DNA from: Sporosarcina sp. D27
GTDB lineage: Bacteria; Bacillota; Bacilli; Bacillales_A; Planococcaceae
Direction: 5' to 3'
DNA length: 64,000 nt
NCBI RefSeq assembly: GCF_000586555.1
Contig: NZ_AZUC01000058.1
Location: 25,016-89,015, forward strand
The translations under genes and the position numbers were made by a program. How positions within the stretch are numbered: position 1 is the stretch's first letter; each line of letters starts with the position of its first letter. Shown here in pieces: positions 1 to 7,681 of this stretch. The notes beneath the pieces were generated by a model. That model did not search any database. It was not told where the DNA came from and saw only the letters and a program-made list of their open reading frames with translations.

Positions 1-743
1 GCCATTAAATCATTACTGGCAAATACCCCATCTAAATCGGGATGCAGCGCAAGTAGGTCCATCATGGCAGTGTAGCCGCCTTTTACCGTGAAATCGCTAT
101 AGCCGATTAAACTTGGCATAAACCAATTCGTCCCTCTACAAGCACGCTCAAAGCCAGCGGTCCGATCACGTGAAGAAGTGATTGATAATGGACCACAAAT
201 GTGGGCTATTTTTGAGCATCCTTGTTCCAATAAATGCTGGACTGCCAGTTCGCCACCTTGTCGATTTTCAACGGTGAGCGAGACGATGGAATCACTGGAG
301 AATACGTTATCCATGAGGACTACAGGGATGGATTGTTTCTGCAAACCTGTTAAGTGTTCGGGCTTAATCGTATAGGAAGAAATGATGATCCCATCAACTT
401 GCTTCTGGATGAGGGTATCGATGTACTTTTGTTCTTTCGCAGAATCGTTATCCGTATTGCATAACATGACGGTGTAACCATATTCGTTTGCAGCATCTTC
501 AATTGAACGGGCAAGCTCCGGGAAAAAAGGATTTAGAATATCAGGAACCATCAATCCAATCGTAGCGGTTTTCATGCCTGCAAGACTTCTCGCGATATTA
601 TTCGGACGGTAGTTAAGCTTTTCAATAACTTCAGCGATAGTCTCTGCTGCTTCCTTGCTGACATAGCCATTCTTGTTTAAATAGCGAGAAACGGTTGCTA
701 CAGAAACACCTGCTAACTTGCTGACATCTTTAATTGTGGCCAT
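1..743 (-). CDS. LacI/GalR-family transcriptional repressor (partial, 3' end outside window)
   Basis: Sugar- or nucleoside-responsive DNA-binding repressor of the LacI/RbsR type. About 247 N-terminal residues are visible and the C-terminal end lies beyond the left edge. The start MATIKDVSKLAGVS followed by VATVSRYLN is the family's helix-turn-helix with hinge helix. The periplasmic-binding-protein-like core follows (IGLMVPDILNPFFPELARSI, then DGIIISSY). The ATG at 741-743 is preceded by AGGAG. The gene is divergent from nupC. Two near-perfect LacI-type palindromes lie in the shared spacer, one just downstream of this gene's own predicted promoter, so autorepression and nupC control are both likely. 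The effector is not known; ribose or a nucleoside is a guess from the neighbour. CcpA itself cannot be excluded from sequence alone, but the protein resembles RbsR-like regulators more. Confidence 0.93.
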   Translation of the reverse strand, partial: MATIKDVSKLAGVSVATVSRYLNKNGYVSKEAAETIAEVIEKLNYRPNNIARSLAGMKTATIGLMVPDILNPFFPELARSIEDAANEYGYTVMLCNTDNDSAKEQKYIDTLIQKQVDGIIISSYTIKPEHLTGLQKQSIPVVLMDNVFSSDSIVSLTVENRQGGELAVQHLLEQGCSKIAHICGPLSITSSRDRTAGFERACRGTNWFMPSLIGYSDFTVKGGYTAMMDLLALHPDLDGVFASNDLM

Positions 744-760
744 CTGATTCTCTCCTATTA

Positions 761-774
761 TGTGAACGTTTACA
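761..774. promoter_or_regulatory. LacI/CcpA-type operator at the regulator's start site
   Basis: TGTAAACGTTCACA (minus-strand reading) fits the degenerate cre/LacI operator TGWAANCGNTNWCA at every position. It lies just downstream of the -10 of the regulator gene, a position suited to autorepression. CcpA binding is an alternative. Confidence 0.75.
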
Positions 775-776
775 TA

Positions 777-805
777 AATATACCAATAATTGCGAGTCAG
801 TTCAA
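777..805 (-). promoter_or_regulatory. sigma-A promoter of the LacI-type regulator
   Basis: Read on the minus strand, -35 TTGAAC (800-805) and -10 TATATT (777-782) are separated by exactly 17 bp. The predicted start falls at the operator at 761-774. Confidence 0.7.
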
Positions 806-836
806 GATGCTTTAAATAGTATGTCACAATTTGTTA

Positions 837-866
837 TTGACGCTCCTAATGAACCTGTGGTAAATT
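837..866 (+). promoter_or_regulatory. predicted nupC promoter
   Basis: TTGACG (837-842) and TAAATT (861-866) are 18 bp apart. The transcript would start near the second operator and carry a leader of about 45 nt before nupC. Confidence 0.55.
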
Positions 867-869
867 ATA

Positions 870-883
870 TGAAACCGATTACA
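870..883. promoter_or_regulatory. second LacI/CcpA-type operator, at the nupC start site
   Basis: TGAAACCGATTACA matches TGWAANCGNTNWCA at all 14 positions. It overlaps the predicted nupC transcription start. Its centre is 109 bp from the centre of the operator at 761-774, so one tetrameric repressor could bridge both sites. Confidence 0.7.
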
Positions 884-919
884 CATCATAAAACAATCCA
901 TTTACAAGAGGAGAACCTA

Positions 920-2149
920 ATGAACATCCTAACTGGCTTACTCGGATGCCTCGTCATCCTATTCGTCGCTTTTTTGCTCTCAGACAACAAACGCAAAATC
1001 AATTACCGCGTCGTCGGAATTGGTGTTGCCATGCAAATCTTCTTTGGTTATATCGTTCTGAAATCTTCCGGAGGACGGGCAGTTATTGAAAAGTTTTCTG
1101 CCGGTATCCAAAATGTCATCCATTATGGAAATGAAGGACTCGCTTTCGTTTTCGGAAGTCTTGCGGATTCATCAGCTCCTACAGGTTTCATCTTCGGGAT
1201 CCGGGTTGCAGCGATGGCGATTTTCGTCACTGCGCTGATTTCTCTTTTGTACCATTTTGGCATCATGCAATTCTTCGTCCGAATTGTCGGTGGAGGATTG
1301 GCGAAAATTCTAGGAACAAGTAAGCCGGAATCACTTACTGCAGCCTCTAATATCTTCTTGGGACTTCAAGAAGCTCCGGTTATTATTAAGCCGTACATTA
1401 AAACACTAACACGTTCAGAATTGTTCGCAGTTATGGTTGGTGGACTAGCTTCGGTTGCGGGAGGAACGATGCTTGCATACGCAGCACTCGGAATCCCGAT
1501 TAACTACTTACTATCCGCAAGTTTCATGGCAGCTCCAGCAGGACTCGTGTTCGCGAAAATTTTAATCCCTGAAACGGAAGTTCCTAAGAACGTAGTTGAC
1601 GACGAGCCGAAAGAATTGATTGGCGAAGGCGGAGTGAAGCCGGGCGCAATCGACGCAGTCACTAAAGGTGCAGCTGAAGGTTTGAAAATGGCGGGACTTA
1701 TTATCGCTATGCTCATCGCGTTCATCTCACTTCTTGCGATGGCTAACGGAATTCTTGGAGGCATCGGTGGCTGGTTCGGATATCCGAACATTTCACTTCA
1801 GCAAATCTTCGGTTACATCTTCTCACCACTTGCGTTCGCAATGGGTGTTCCTTGGTCAGAAGCGTTGACTGCAGGTAACTTGCTAGGTCAAAAAGTAATC
1901 TTGAACGAGATGGTTGCGTTCACATCATTCCAACCAATGATTGAAGCGTTGTCGGATAAAACCGTCGCAATCCTTACATTCTCCCTATGTGGATTCGCTA
2001 ACATCGGTTCTCTCGGGATTCTAATTGCAAGCATGACAGCATTTGCTGAAAACCAACGTGCAGTTGTTGCGAAACTCGGCTTCAAAGCAGTTATCGCAGG
2101 AACTCTAGCGAACCTTATGAGTGGTACAATCGCTGGTATGTTTATGTAA
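920..2149 (+). CDS. nupC: NupC-family concentrative nucleoside transporter
   Basis: Cation-coupled nucleoside importer of the plasma membrane (concentrative nucleoside transporter family). The 409 residues agree with the usual ~400. It has hydrophobic helices throughout, the family gate-like region around FGSLADSSAPTGFIFGIRVA, the conserved NIFLGLQEAPVIIKPYI segment near residue 150, and a C-terminal CGFANIGSLGILIASM block. The ATG at 920 is chosen because AAGAGGAG sits 6-8 nt upstream; the frame is open further upstream, but that stretch covers the promoter and operators. It stands alone, divergent from the LacI-type repressor and followed by a terminator. The promoter and two operator palindromes suggest induction by nucleoside or sugar and possible catabolite repression. 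Confidence 0.93.
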   Translation: MNILTGLLGCLVILFVAFLLSDNKRKINYRVVGIGVAMQIFFGYIVLKSSGGRAVIEKFSAGIQNVIHYGNEGLAFVFGSLADSSAPTGFIFGIRVAAMAIFVTALISLLYHFGIMQFFVRIVGGGLAKILGTSKPESLTAASNIFLGLQEAPVIIKPYIKTLTRSELFAVMVGGLASVAGGTMLAYAALGIPINYLLSASFMAAPAGLVFAKILIPETEVPKNVVDDEPKELIGEGGVKPGAIDAVTKGAAEGLKMAGLIIAMLIAFISLLAMANGILGGIGGWFGYPNISLQQIFGYIFSPLAFAMGVPWSEALTAGNLLGQKVILNEMVAFTSFQPMIEALSDKTVAILTFSLCGFANIGSLGILIASMTAFAENQRAVVAKLGFKAVIAGTLANLMSGTIAGMFM

Positions 2150-2158
2150 ATGAATTAT

Positions 2159-2191
2159 AAAAAAGCACTCGCAGCCGCGAGTGCTTTTTTT
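2159..2191 (+). terminator. intrinsic terminator of nupC
   Basis: AAAAGCACTCGC and GCGAGTGCTTTT form a strong stem around an AGC-type loop, followed by a run of T. The A-rich 5' flank makes it potentially bidirectional. Confidence 0.9.
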
Positions 2192-2194
2192 GTG

Positions 2195-2740
2195 TTGAAT
2201 TGTGTCCCATTATCGAGAAACTCCGCTAAGTGTCGGAGAAATGTCCGCGGGTGACCGAGAAACCTAGCTGAGTGAAGGAGAAGCCTTGCGTACCGTCGGA
2301 CACTGATCAAGATGTGTCGGACAATGCTGGAGCCGCTTCTTTCAGCGAGATAGCCCTCCCTAAACAAGCGAAGCGCACCCAATTAGTCCCTTAAAGCAGT
2401 TGAATTGTGTCCCGTTATCGAGAAACTCCGCTAAGTGTCGGAGAAATGTCCGCGGGTGACCGAGAAACCTACTTGAGTGAAGGAGAAGACTCGTGTAGCG
2501 TCGGACAATGATCAAGATGTGTCGGACAACGCTGGAGTCGCTTCTTTCAGTGAGATAGCCCTCCCAAAACAAGCGAAGCGCACCCAATTATCCCTTAAAG
2601 TAATTGAATTGTGTCCCGTTATCGAGAAACTCCGCTAAGTGTCGGAGAAATGTCCGCGGGTGACCGAGAAACCTACCTGAGTGAAGGAGAAGACTCGTGT
2701 AGCGTCGGACAATCATCAAGATGTGTCGGACAACGCTGGT
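2195..2740 (+). repeat. tandem array of ~205 bp intergenic repeat (three units, third truncated)
   Basis: Units begin with TTGAATTGTGTCCC at 2195, 2400 and 2604, a period of 205 and 204 bp; the third unit stops near 2740. Each unit opens with six 20-21 nt sub-repeats with consensus TGTCGGAGAAA plus a variable half (for example TATCGAGAAACT, TGTCGGAGAAAT, TGACCGAGAAAC, CGTCGGACAATG). It closes with about 80 bp that contains TAGCCCTCCC and GAAGCGCACCCAATTA. The same family recurs inverted at 32.4-33.5 kb. Short reading frames inside are by-products: the period is not a multiple of three and frames do not continue from unit to unit. Confidence 0.9.
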
Positions 2741-2794
2741 GCCTCTTCACCCAGTAAAATATCCAGAACCACAGATAAATAAATTATCAACCTA

Positions 2795-2822
2795 TTGACA
2801 CTCGGAACTAATAGTGTAATAA
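2795..2822 (+). promoter_or_regulatory. predicted promoter upstream of the 2974 membrane-protein gene
   Basis: TTGACA (2795-2800), 16 bp spacer, TAATAA (2817-2822). Confidence 0.5.
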
Positions 2823-2831
2823 TACACTAAA

Positions 2832-2898
2832 TGAATCATTTTAAGTGTCGGAGGCATACAAGTAATGCAATCGAACCGTTAACCGACAAAATGATTCA
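2832..2898 (+). repeat. inverted repeat in the leader of the 2974 gene
   Basis: TGAATCATTTT (2832-2842) pairs with AAAATGATTCA (2888-2898), and TGTCGG (2846-2851) pairs with CCGACA (2883-2888), giving a long hairpin without a T tract. It lies between the predicted promoter and the first gene. Its role is unknown. Confidence 0.6.
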
Positions 2899-2973
2899 GT
2901 TTAAGGCTATGAGACCTGAGTAAAGATAGAATACGCTCGGAAGCAATAGAAATGAACAGGAGGAGTGAAACTT

Positions 2974-3738
2974 ATGAAACGTTGGATAATCGCATTGATG
3001 GGCAGTTACTGGGTTGCAATCGGACTAAATTTCATGACATCGAGAAAATATTTGGAAATGGAATTGACACTTATGCAAGCTGTTCCCTCGCTACTGTTTG
3101 TCGCTATACTTCTACTAGTTGCTAGCCGCTCACGATTATCCAATAAGGCGTTAACATGGATTTTCTGTATCGGCGTTATTGCCACCGTTATGTATTTGGG
3201 GAGCAATTATTTCTACCCGATTTTCATGGAGTCATCTATATTGACTGCGTTGTTTCAAGTCCAAATTCCGTTGTACTATCTATTCGTGACGCCAGTGGAT
3301 GGATTGAACTTCTTCCTGCATGTAAGGCCGGATTTATTCCCGATAGTGCCAATCGTCATTTATAGTCTGGTGTTCATCCTCATAAAATTCAAAAAAACAA
3401 CGGGCGATATCTATGATGTCGATAACAAGCTCTTTATGAAATTGGTTCTATTTTCCATATTATTTGTTTTCCTTGGTTTCACGATTGTTTATGGCTACAT
3501 GTTCTTATACTTAAGTAGTCTAGCTCAATTTATCCCCATCCTGATAGCAGTAGTGGTGTTTATCTACAGTGGACTTGTGTTGTATCACTTCCATCTATTA
3601 AATACGAAGCGTCGTGTGCGCATATTCGTGATGTTTCTAATCTGCGTCTCAATCGCAGTGTCGATCTGGCCGATTCAAGTAGCCTACTCAGAACAAGAAG
3701 TCCACGTTAACTCACAATCAGATATTGGTCAACATTGA
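2974..3738 (+). CDS. polytopic membrane protein of unknown function, related to the membrane part of the downstream PstS-like protein
   Basis: A 254-residue integral membrane protein with about seven hydrophobic segments and no domain I can name. The ATG at 2974 follows an AGGAGGAGTG site; a GTG at 2965 overlaps that site and is less likely. Its C-terminal part (LLNTKRRVRIFVMF... to PIQVAYSEQEV) aligns by eye with the N-terminal part of the PstS-like protein at 4328 (FFNTRKRIFTFIGI... to PLREAYTESIP). It ends just where the substrate-binding domain would begin. It may be a truncated duplicate or a dedicated membrane partner. It lies first in a run of four co-directional genes, with a promoter and a leader hairpin upstream. 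Confidence 0.7.
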   Translation: MKRWIIALMGSYWVAIGLNFMTSRKYLEMELTLMQAVPSLLFVAILLLVASRSRLSNKALTWIFCIGVIATVMYLGSNYFYPIFMESSILTALFQVQIPLYYLFVTPVDGLNFFLHVRPDLFPIVPIVIYSLVFILIKFKKTTGDIYDVDNKLFMKLVLFSILFVFLGFTIVYGYMFLYLSSLAQFIPILIAVVVFIYSGLVLYHFHLLNTKRRVRIFVMFLICVSIAVSIWPIQVAYSEQEVHVNSQSDIGQH

Positions 3739-3852
3739 CTGAATTTTACTCAACGATAGATAGGCACTCTCACTTATAGCAGTGGATTGTTCAGTTGATA
3801 TTCAGTGAATTGGAGACTAACTGAACGAAGTGAAAATAGAGGAAGAGTGTTC

Positions 3853-4242
3853 ATGAAAACTAAATTAGCAGTAGCAGTCATGATAATTTTAGCAACATAT
3901 TTAGGTGTTTATGGTCAGAAATATGCTTATTACTTAAATGATCATTTCTTCGATATAGGCCCTCTCATTTATTTAACGGTTCAAACAGTCATCAGTATCG
4001 CGTTGTATATCCTGTCATGGATGGTAGCTTATCAAAATGGTTATGGAGCGGGAACGGATTTCTGGTTGGATTTCTCTACTTTTCTCAGTTCTAGTCGTAA
4101 TGGGAGGAGCCGTTTCGCTATGGTCCATCCTCGTAACAACATTGTGGTGGGGGTAAAAAAGACGTTGAGAAATATGGAATTTGTCTTGATATTCTTGATG
4201 CTTCCAATCATTATTTTTGCTGCGTCTATTTCCGGTTTCTAA
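3853..4242 (+). CDS. small membrane protein, possibly frameshifted
   Basis: The 129-residue frame starts at an ATG with a GAGGAAGAG site upstream. The N-terminal 70 residues contain two convincing membrane segments (LAVAVMIILATYLGVYG; LIYLTVQTVISIALYILSW). The middle (residues about 70-105) is polar and atypical. The +1 frame over the same DNA reads a good hydrophobic helix, LLFSVLVVMGGAVSLW, to a stop at 4154-4156. The last 22 residues of the annotated frame again form a membrane helix (EFVLIFLMLPIIIFAASISG). This pattern suggests one or two frameshifts in a decayed gene, or two short overlapping genes. No function is recognised. It sits 85 bp upstream of the PstS-like gene. Confidence 0.5.
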   Translation: MKTKLAVAVMIILATYLGVYGQKYAYYLNDHFFDIGPLIYLTVQTVISIALYILSWMVAYQNGYGAGTDFWLDFSTFLSSSRNGRSRFAMVHPRNNIVVGVKKTLRNMEFVLIFLMLPIIIFAASISGF

Positions 4243-4327
4243 TCCATTTATAGATAGTTAGTCATGCGCCTGTAACTTAAGTAGTGTAACAAACAATATA
4301 TTGTTCAATTGATAGGAGAGGTTTTCA

Positions 4328-5482
4328 GTGGCAGCTTTAATATCAGCTTTGCTACTCGTTGTACTCGTAATTCTAACTTTAATTGCCTTCATCATTGCGA
4401 TGTTGAATGGAACGGCTTATCCCATACCTTTAATTATTGTATTCCCGACAGTTTTATATTTGGCTGTCTCCTTATCCTTATTCAGATTCTTCAATACGCG
4501 AAAGAGGATCTTCACCTTCATCGGCATTGCTAGTATTGCACTGGTGATTTCCGGGTACGTGCCACTTCGGGAAGCATACACTGAAAGCATTCCGACGGTG
4601 AACGAAGAAGTAAATCAAACGTTTTACCAGCCATTTAGAGAGGATTCTAAACTTGCTCAACTTGAAACACCTGCATCGTTGAAACTTCAGGAGAAGTTGC
4701 CGAAACTGGATGGCGAGACTTGGCTATATCCCATGTATGCAGCTTTTGTCGAAGCTGTTTATCCTGAAGGGGACTATCCTTCGTATATGAAAGATGGTCT
4801 CGTAATGGGGGATGGTGGAGGCTATGCGTTTACGCATTTGATCGAGGGGAAGGCGGATATGATTTTTACTACTGCACCTATGAAGTGGCATTATAAAAAA
4901 GCGAAAGAAGCAGGGCTTGAACTGACAGTGACGCCTATTGGCAAAGAAGCGTTCGTATTTTTTGTGAATGAGAAAAACCCGGTGCAGAACATGACAACTC
5001 AGCAAATCCGAGAAATCTATGCAGGGACTACCGAAAACTGGGATGAAGTAGGTGGAAAGGATATGCCCATCATCGCATATCAGCGGAAAACCAGCAGTAG
5101 GGGTCAGAAGGCGTTAGAACAATTTATGGAAGGCGCGTCTCTGATGAAGCCCGTGACAGAGGATGGGTTTGAAGATGGGTACGGCAACGTTCAGCAGCTT
5201 GCTGAGTACCGAAATTATGAAAATGCAATTGGATTTTCACATCGATTCACAACGTTAGAATTAGTGGGAAAGCATAAAATAAAGCTGCTGAATATAGATG
5301 GTGTGGCCCCGACAAACGACTCGATCCGCTCAGGTGAATATCCGCTAGTACGTGAGTTTTATGTCGTTACAGCTGGTACGGACAATCCAAATGTACAGCA
5401 ATTCATAGACTGGATTGTATCAGAAGAAGGACAACAGTTAATAGAAAAATCCGGCTATGTTCCGCTACGAAATGGGAACTAA
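4328..5482 (+). CDS. membrane-anchored PstS-like phosphate-binding protein
   Basis: Predicted extracytoplasmic phosphate (or similar oxyanion) binding protein held by two or three N-terminal membrane helices (residues 1-85) instead of a cleavable signal. The following ~290 residues match the PstS/periplasmic-binding-like II fold: MGDGGGYAFTHLIEGKADM corresponds to the phosphate-binding loop, then FFVNEKNPVQNMTTQQIREI, YAGTTENWDEVGG, QRKTSSRGQKALEQFM and the C-terminal FIDWIVSEEGQQLIEKSGYVP. The GTG start at 4328 is supported by AGGAGAG 7-8 nt upstream. No pstCAB genes follow, so it may sense or scavenge rather than feed a Pst transporter encoded here. The N-terminal region resembles the C-terminal half of the protein encoded at 2974. 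Confidence 0.8.
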   Translation: MAALISALLLVVLVILTLIAFIIAMLNGTAYPIPLIIVFPTVLYLAVSLSLFRFFNTRKRIFTFIGIASIALVISGYVPLREAYTESIPTVNEEVNQTFYQPFREDSKLAQLETPASLKLQEKLPKLDGETWLYPMYAAFVEAVYPEGDYPSYMKDGLVMGDGGGYAFTHLIEGKADMIFTTAPMKWHYKKAKEAGLELTVTPIGKEAFVFFVNEKNPVQNMTTQQIREIYAGTTENWDEVGGKDMPIIAYQRKTSSRGQKALEQFMEGASLMKPVTEDGFEDGYGNVQQLAEYRNYENAIGFSHRFTTLELVGKHKIKLLNIDGVAPTNDSIRSGEYPLVREFYVVTAGTDNPNVQQFIDWIVSEEGQQLIEKSGYVPLRNGN

Positions 5483-5574
5483 GGAACATAACTCGACAGC
5501 CTGCACAATGTCAATGTGCCTTTCGAACATCTTGAAAAACGATTATAAACTTGTCAAAAAGGAGTTGCTATTCG

Positions 5575-5970
5575 ATGAAAAAGTCAACTCTCATACTCTC
5601 CCTTCTATTATTTGCAAGCATCGTCACTATATTGTATTTGGCCGTCGACAGATACAATTATCGTTCTTACTCACCCAACCTGGAGGATCAAGTGATTTTA
5701 GGAGAAATGACCATGATGGTACTTGGTAACAAACAATATCAGGACATAGCATCCAAGGAAACTGTCTACGCTATCAAACAGGGAGTGAATCGTTTTAATG
5801 TAGGGGACCCGGCTTCCATGGCTAACTACGAAGTGAATGTGGTAACCAATAAGCAAACCTATATATTTACATGTGAAGATCGAGCATGTACGGATGTTTC
5901 AAATGGCGGTTGGACATATTCCAGATACTTAGAGAATGGTCCGGTATTGCCGTTAGACTTAGATGAATGA
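5575..5970 (+). CDS. small exported or membrane-anchored protein, unknown function
   Basis: 131 residues beginning MKKSTLILSLLLFASIVTI, a single N-terminal hydrophobic segment with a lysine-rich start, so it is either secreted or anchored. The remainder is hydrophilic and holds two cysteines (TCEDRACTD) that could pair outside the cell. The ATG at 5575 follows AAAAAGGAG. No family is recognised. It lies 92 bp after the PstS-like gene, ends the co-directional group and precedes a terminator, so it is probably co-transcribed with the upstream genes. Confidence 0.65.
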   Translation: MKKSTLILSLLLFASIVTILYLAVDRYNYRSYSPNLEDQVILGEMTMMVLGNKQYQDIASKETVYAIKQGVNRFNVGDPASMANYEVNVVTNKQTYIFTCEDRACTDVSNGGWTYSRYLENGPVLPLDLDE

Positions 5971-6074
5971 ATCGTGCATCATGGTGGGAAACGAAATTAG
6001 TATCTTGCTACGGCTGGACAAATAACAAGTGCTTTTACAATCGTCTCGTTACATACCGAACATTCAGCGATAAC

Positions 6075-6120
6075 AGACCGTCTTTCCTCTAGTAAGGAGA
6101 ATGACGGTCTATTTCTATTT
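6075..6120 (+). terminator. intrinsic terminator after the 5575 gene
   Basis: AGACCGTC (6075-6082) pairs with GACGGTCT (6103-6110), with further TCCT/AGGA pairing inside and a T-rich tail. Confidence 0.8.
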
Positions 6121-6221
6121 TATAAGATTTCTCCCCTTATCAGGCTAAAATGAAATTTTAAAATTTTTAATCTTTTTGCAATGTCTTGCCACTTTTTTAA
6201 AGGGTTTGGCAATTGTCAGCA

Positions 6222-6400
6222 TGCTATATTTGCCTTGGAAGGAGAAACCAATTCTCCACCAAAATTGGGATGCGCACCCCTGTGAAAAGTTCTTTCTGCG
6301 AGTAGGATTTGCTGGTTCATATGAATAATGAGGTTGCAAGCAAGCTATGTAGAGTACGGATCATATTGCAGGTGAAACCTGCGGTAAAGGAGTGATTTCA
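6222..6400 (+). promoter_or_regulatory. promoter and structured leader of the DUF1116-MFS unit
   Basis: An extended -10 (TG-C-TATATT, 6222-6230) begins a leader of about 160 nt. It contains the hairpin CCAATT/AATTGG (6248-6268) and, directly before the ribosome binding site, GCAGGT-GAA-ACCTGC (6368-6382). I could not match it to any riboswitch class known to me. The second hairpin could modulate translation initiation. Confidence 0.4.
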
Positions 6401-7663
6401 ATGGATGAAACAATCGAACAAAGAAATCAGCTGGTTGTGGACAAAATTAGAGAAGGCGCACCTTTTCTAATTGATGTTGTACCCGCCAAAGAAAAAATAA
6501 AAGAGTTTAATGGTAGAAAACTATTGTTGCATGCAGGACCACCGATTGAATTTCAAGACATGACGGGTCCTATGCAAGGTGCCTGCATTGGAGCTTCTCT
6601 GTTCGAAGGCTGGGCAGAAACGGAAGCGGGAGCATTAGCGATTCTCCAAAATGGGGAAGTCGAGTTCATGCCTTGCCATCACGTGAATGCAGTCGGACCG
6701 ATGGGGGGAATCACCTCAGGCAACATGCCGGTATTTGTTGTAGAAAATCGGTCAGAAGGCAATGAAGCCTACTGTACGATGAATGAAGGAATTGGAAATG
6801 TCCTGCGATTCGGAGCGTATTCAAAAGAGGTCATTGATCGCCTGGAGTGGATGCGGGATGTGTTGGGTCCAACGTTAGCAAAAGCGCTGCGTTCTATAGA
6901 AGGTGGCATGAACCTGAACGTATTGATCGCTAAAGCCATTACGATGGGTGACGAATTCCATATGCGGAATATGGCATCCACCCTTGTGTTCCTGAAGGAG
7001 ATCAGTCCATATCTGATGGCTGTCCCAATGGATAAGGGCGATCGGAAAGATGTCATTCAATTCATCGCGGATGCTGAGCAGTTTTTCTTGAATATCGTAA
7101 TGGCTTCTGGAAAATCAGTGCTCGATGGTGCCCGTAAAATCGAAGAAGGAACTATTGTTACGGCAATGTGCCGGAATGGAAAAGAGTTCGGCGTTCGAAT
7201 TAGTGGTATGGGAGACCAATGGTTCACAGCGCCTGTTAATGTTCCTCAAGGGTTGTATTTCACTGGCTACAGTCAAGAAGATGCAAATGGTGATATTGGA
7301 GATAGCGCAATTATGGAAGCGTATGGACTTGGGGGCATGGCAATGGTAGCGTCACCAGGACTGGCACGCTTTGTCGGAGCTGGGGGCTATAAAGAAGCAC
7401 GAGAAATCAGTGACGAAATGAGTCAAATCGTTACGAGTCATAACGCAAACTTCCCGATTCCGACATGGGACTTCCAAGGAACTTGTCTTGGTGTAGACGC
7501 AAGAAAGATTGTTGAAACTGGAATCGAACCTTTGATAAACACAGGTATTGCGCACAAAGAAGCGGGTCTTCCTCAAATTGGTGCAGGTCAGGCTCGTGCG
7601 CCACTCGCATGTTTTGAAAAAGCAATCGAAGCATATGCAGAAAAACTGAATGTCCATAGCTAA
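6401..7663 (+). CDS. DUF1116 family protein (AllG/YlbE-like)
   Basis: A cytosolic protein of 420 residues, the normal length for DUF1116. The family includes E. coli YlbE/AllG, a component associated with FdrA and AllH in the carbamoyltransfer (oxamate) branch of allantoin breakdown. Family-like stretches are GPPIEFQDMTGPMQGACIGA near residue 45, MPCHHVNAVGPMGGITSG near 90, GVRISGMGDQWFTAPVNVPQ near 265 and a C-terminal GAGQARAPLACFEKAI. The ATG at 6401 follows AAAGGAG with an 8 nt gap; a GTG at 6392 overlaps that site. Only an MFS transporter accompanies it: no fdrA, allH or carbamate kinase gene is seen. The substrate is therefore unknown, probably a carbamoylated or ureide-like nitrogen compound by inference. 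Confidence 0.85.
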   Translation: MDETIEQRNQLVVDKIREGAPFLIDVVPAKEKIKEFNGRKLLLHAGPPIEFQDMTGPMQGACIGASLFEGWAETEAGALAILQNGEVEFMPCHHVNAVGPMGGITSGNMPVFVVENRSEGNEAYCTMNEGIGNVLRFGAYSKEVIDRLEWMRDVLGPTLAKALRSIEGGMNLNVLIAKAITMGDEFHMRNMASTLVFLKEISPYLMAVPMDKGDRKDVIQFIADAEQFFLNIVMASGKSVLDGARKIEEGTIVTAMCRNGKEFGVRISGMGDQWFTAPVNVPQGLYFTGYSQEDANGDIGDSAIMEAYGLGGMAMVASPGLARFVGAGGYKEAREISDEMSQIVTSHNANFPIPTWDFQGTCLGVDARKIVETGIEPLINTGIAHKEAGLPQIGAGQARAPLACFEKAIEAYAEKLNVHS

Positions 7664-7681
7664 AAGAGGAGGTAGGTTAAA

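Noticed and set aside
178..375. 65-codon plus-strand frame within the LacI-type gene
   Set aside because: Antisense shadow of a repressor gene whose motifs are unambiguous.
2155..2587. Two similar 75-codon minus-strand frames in the first repeat array, and 61-62 codon frames repeated on both strands at 32571-33436
   Set aside because: They repeat because the DNA repeats. The ~205 bp period breaks the frame between units, there are no ribosome binding sites, and the frame used in the first array is not the one open in the second.
5457..5729. 90-codon plus-strand frame overlapping the end of the PstS-like gene and the 5575 gene
   Set aside because: It overlaps two better-supported genes, has no ribosome binding site and no domain-like sequence.
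6205..6224. Sigma-54 promoter (TTGGCA...GC) before the DUF1116 gene
   Set aside because: The distance between the GG and GC elements is one base short of the strictly conserved spacing, and no sigma-54 activator gene is nearby. An extended -10 explains the start better.
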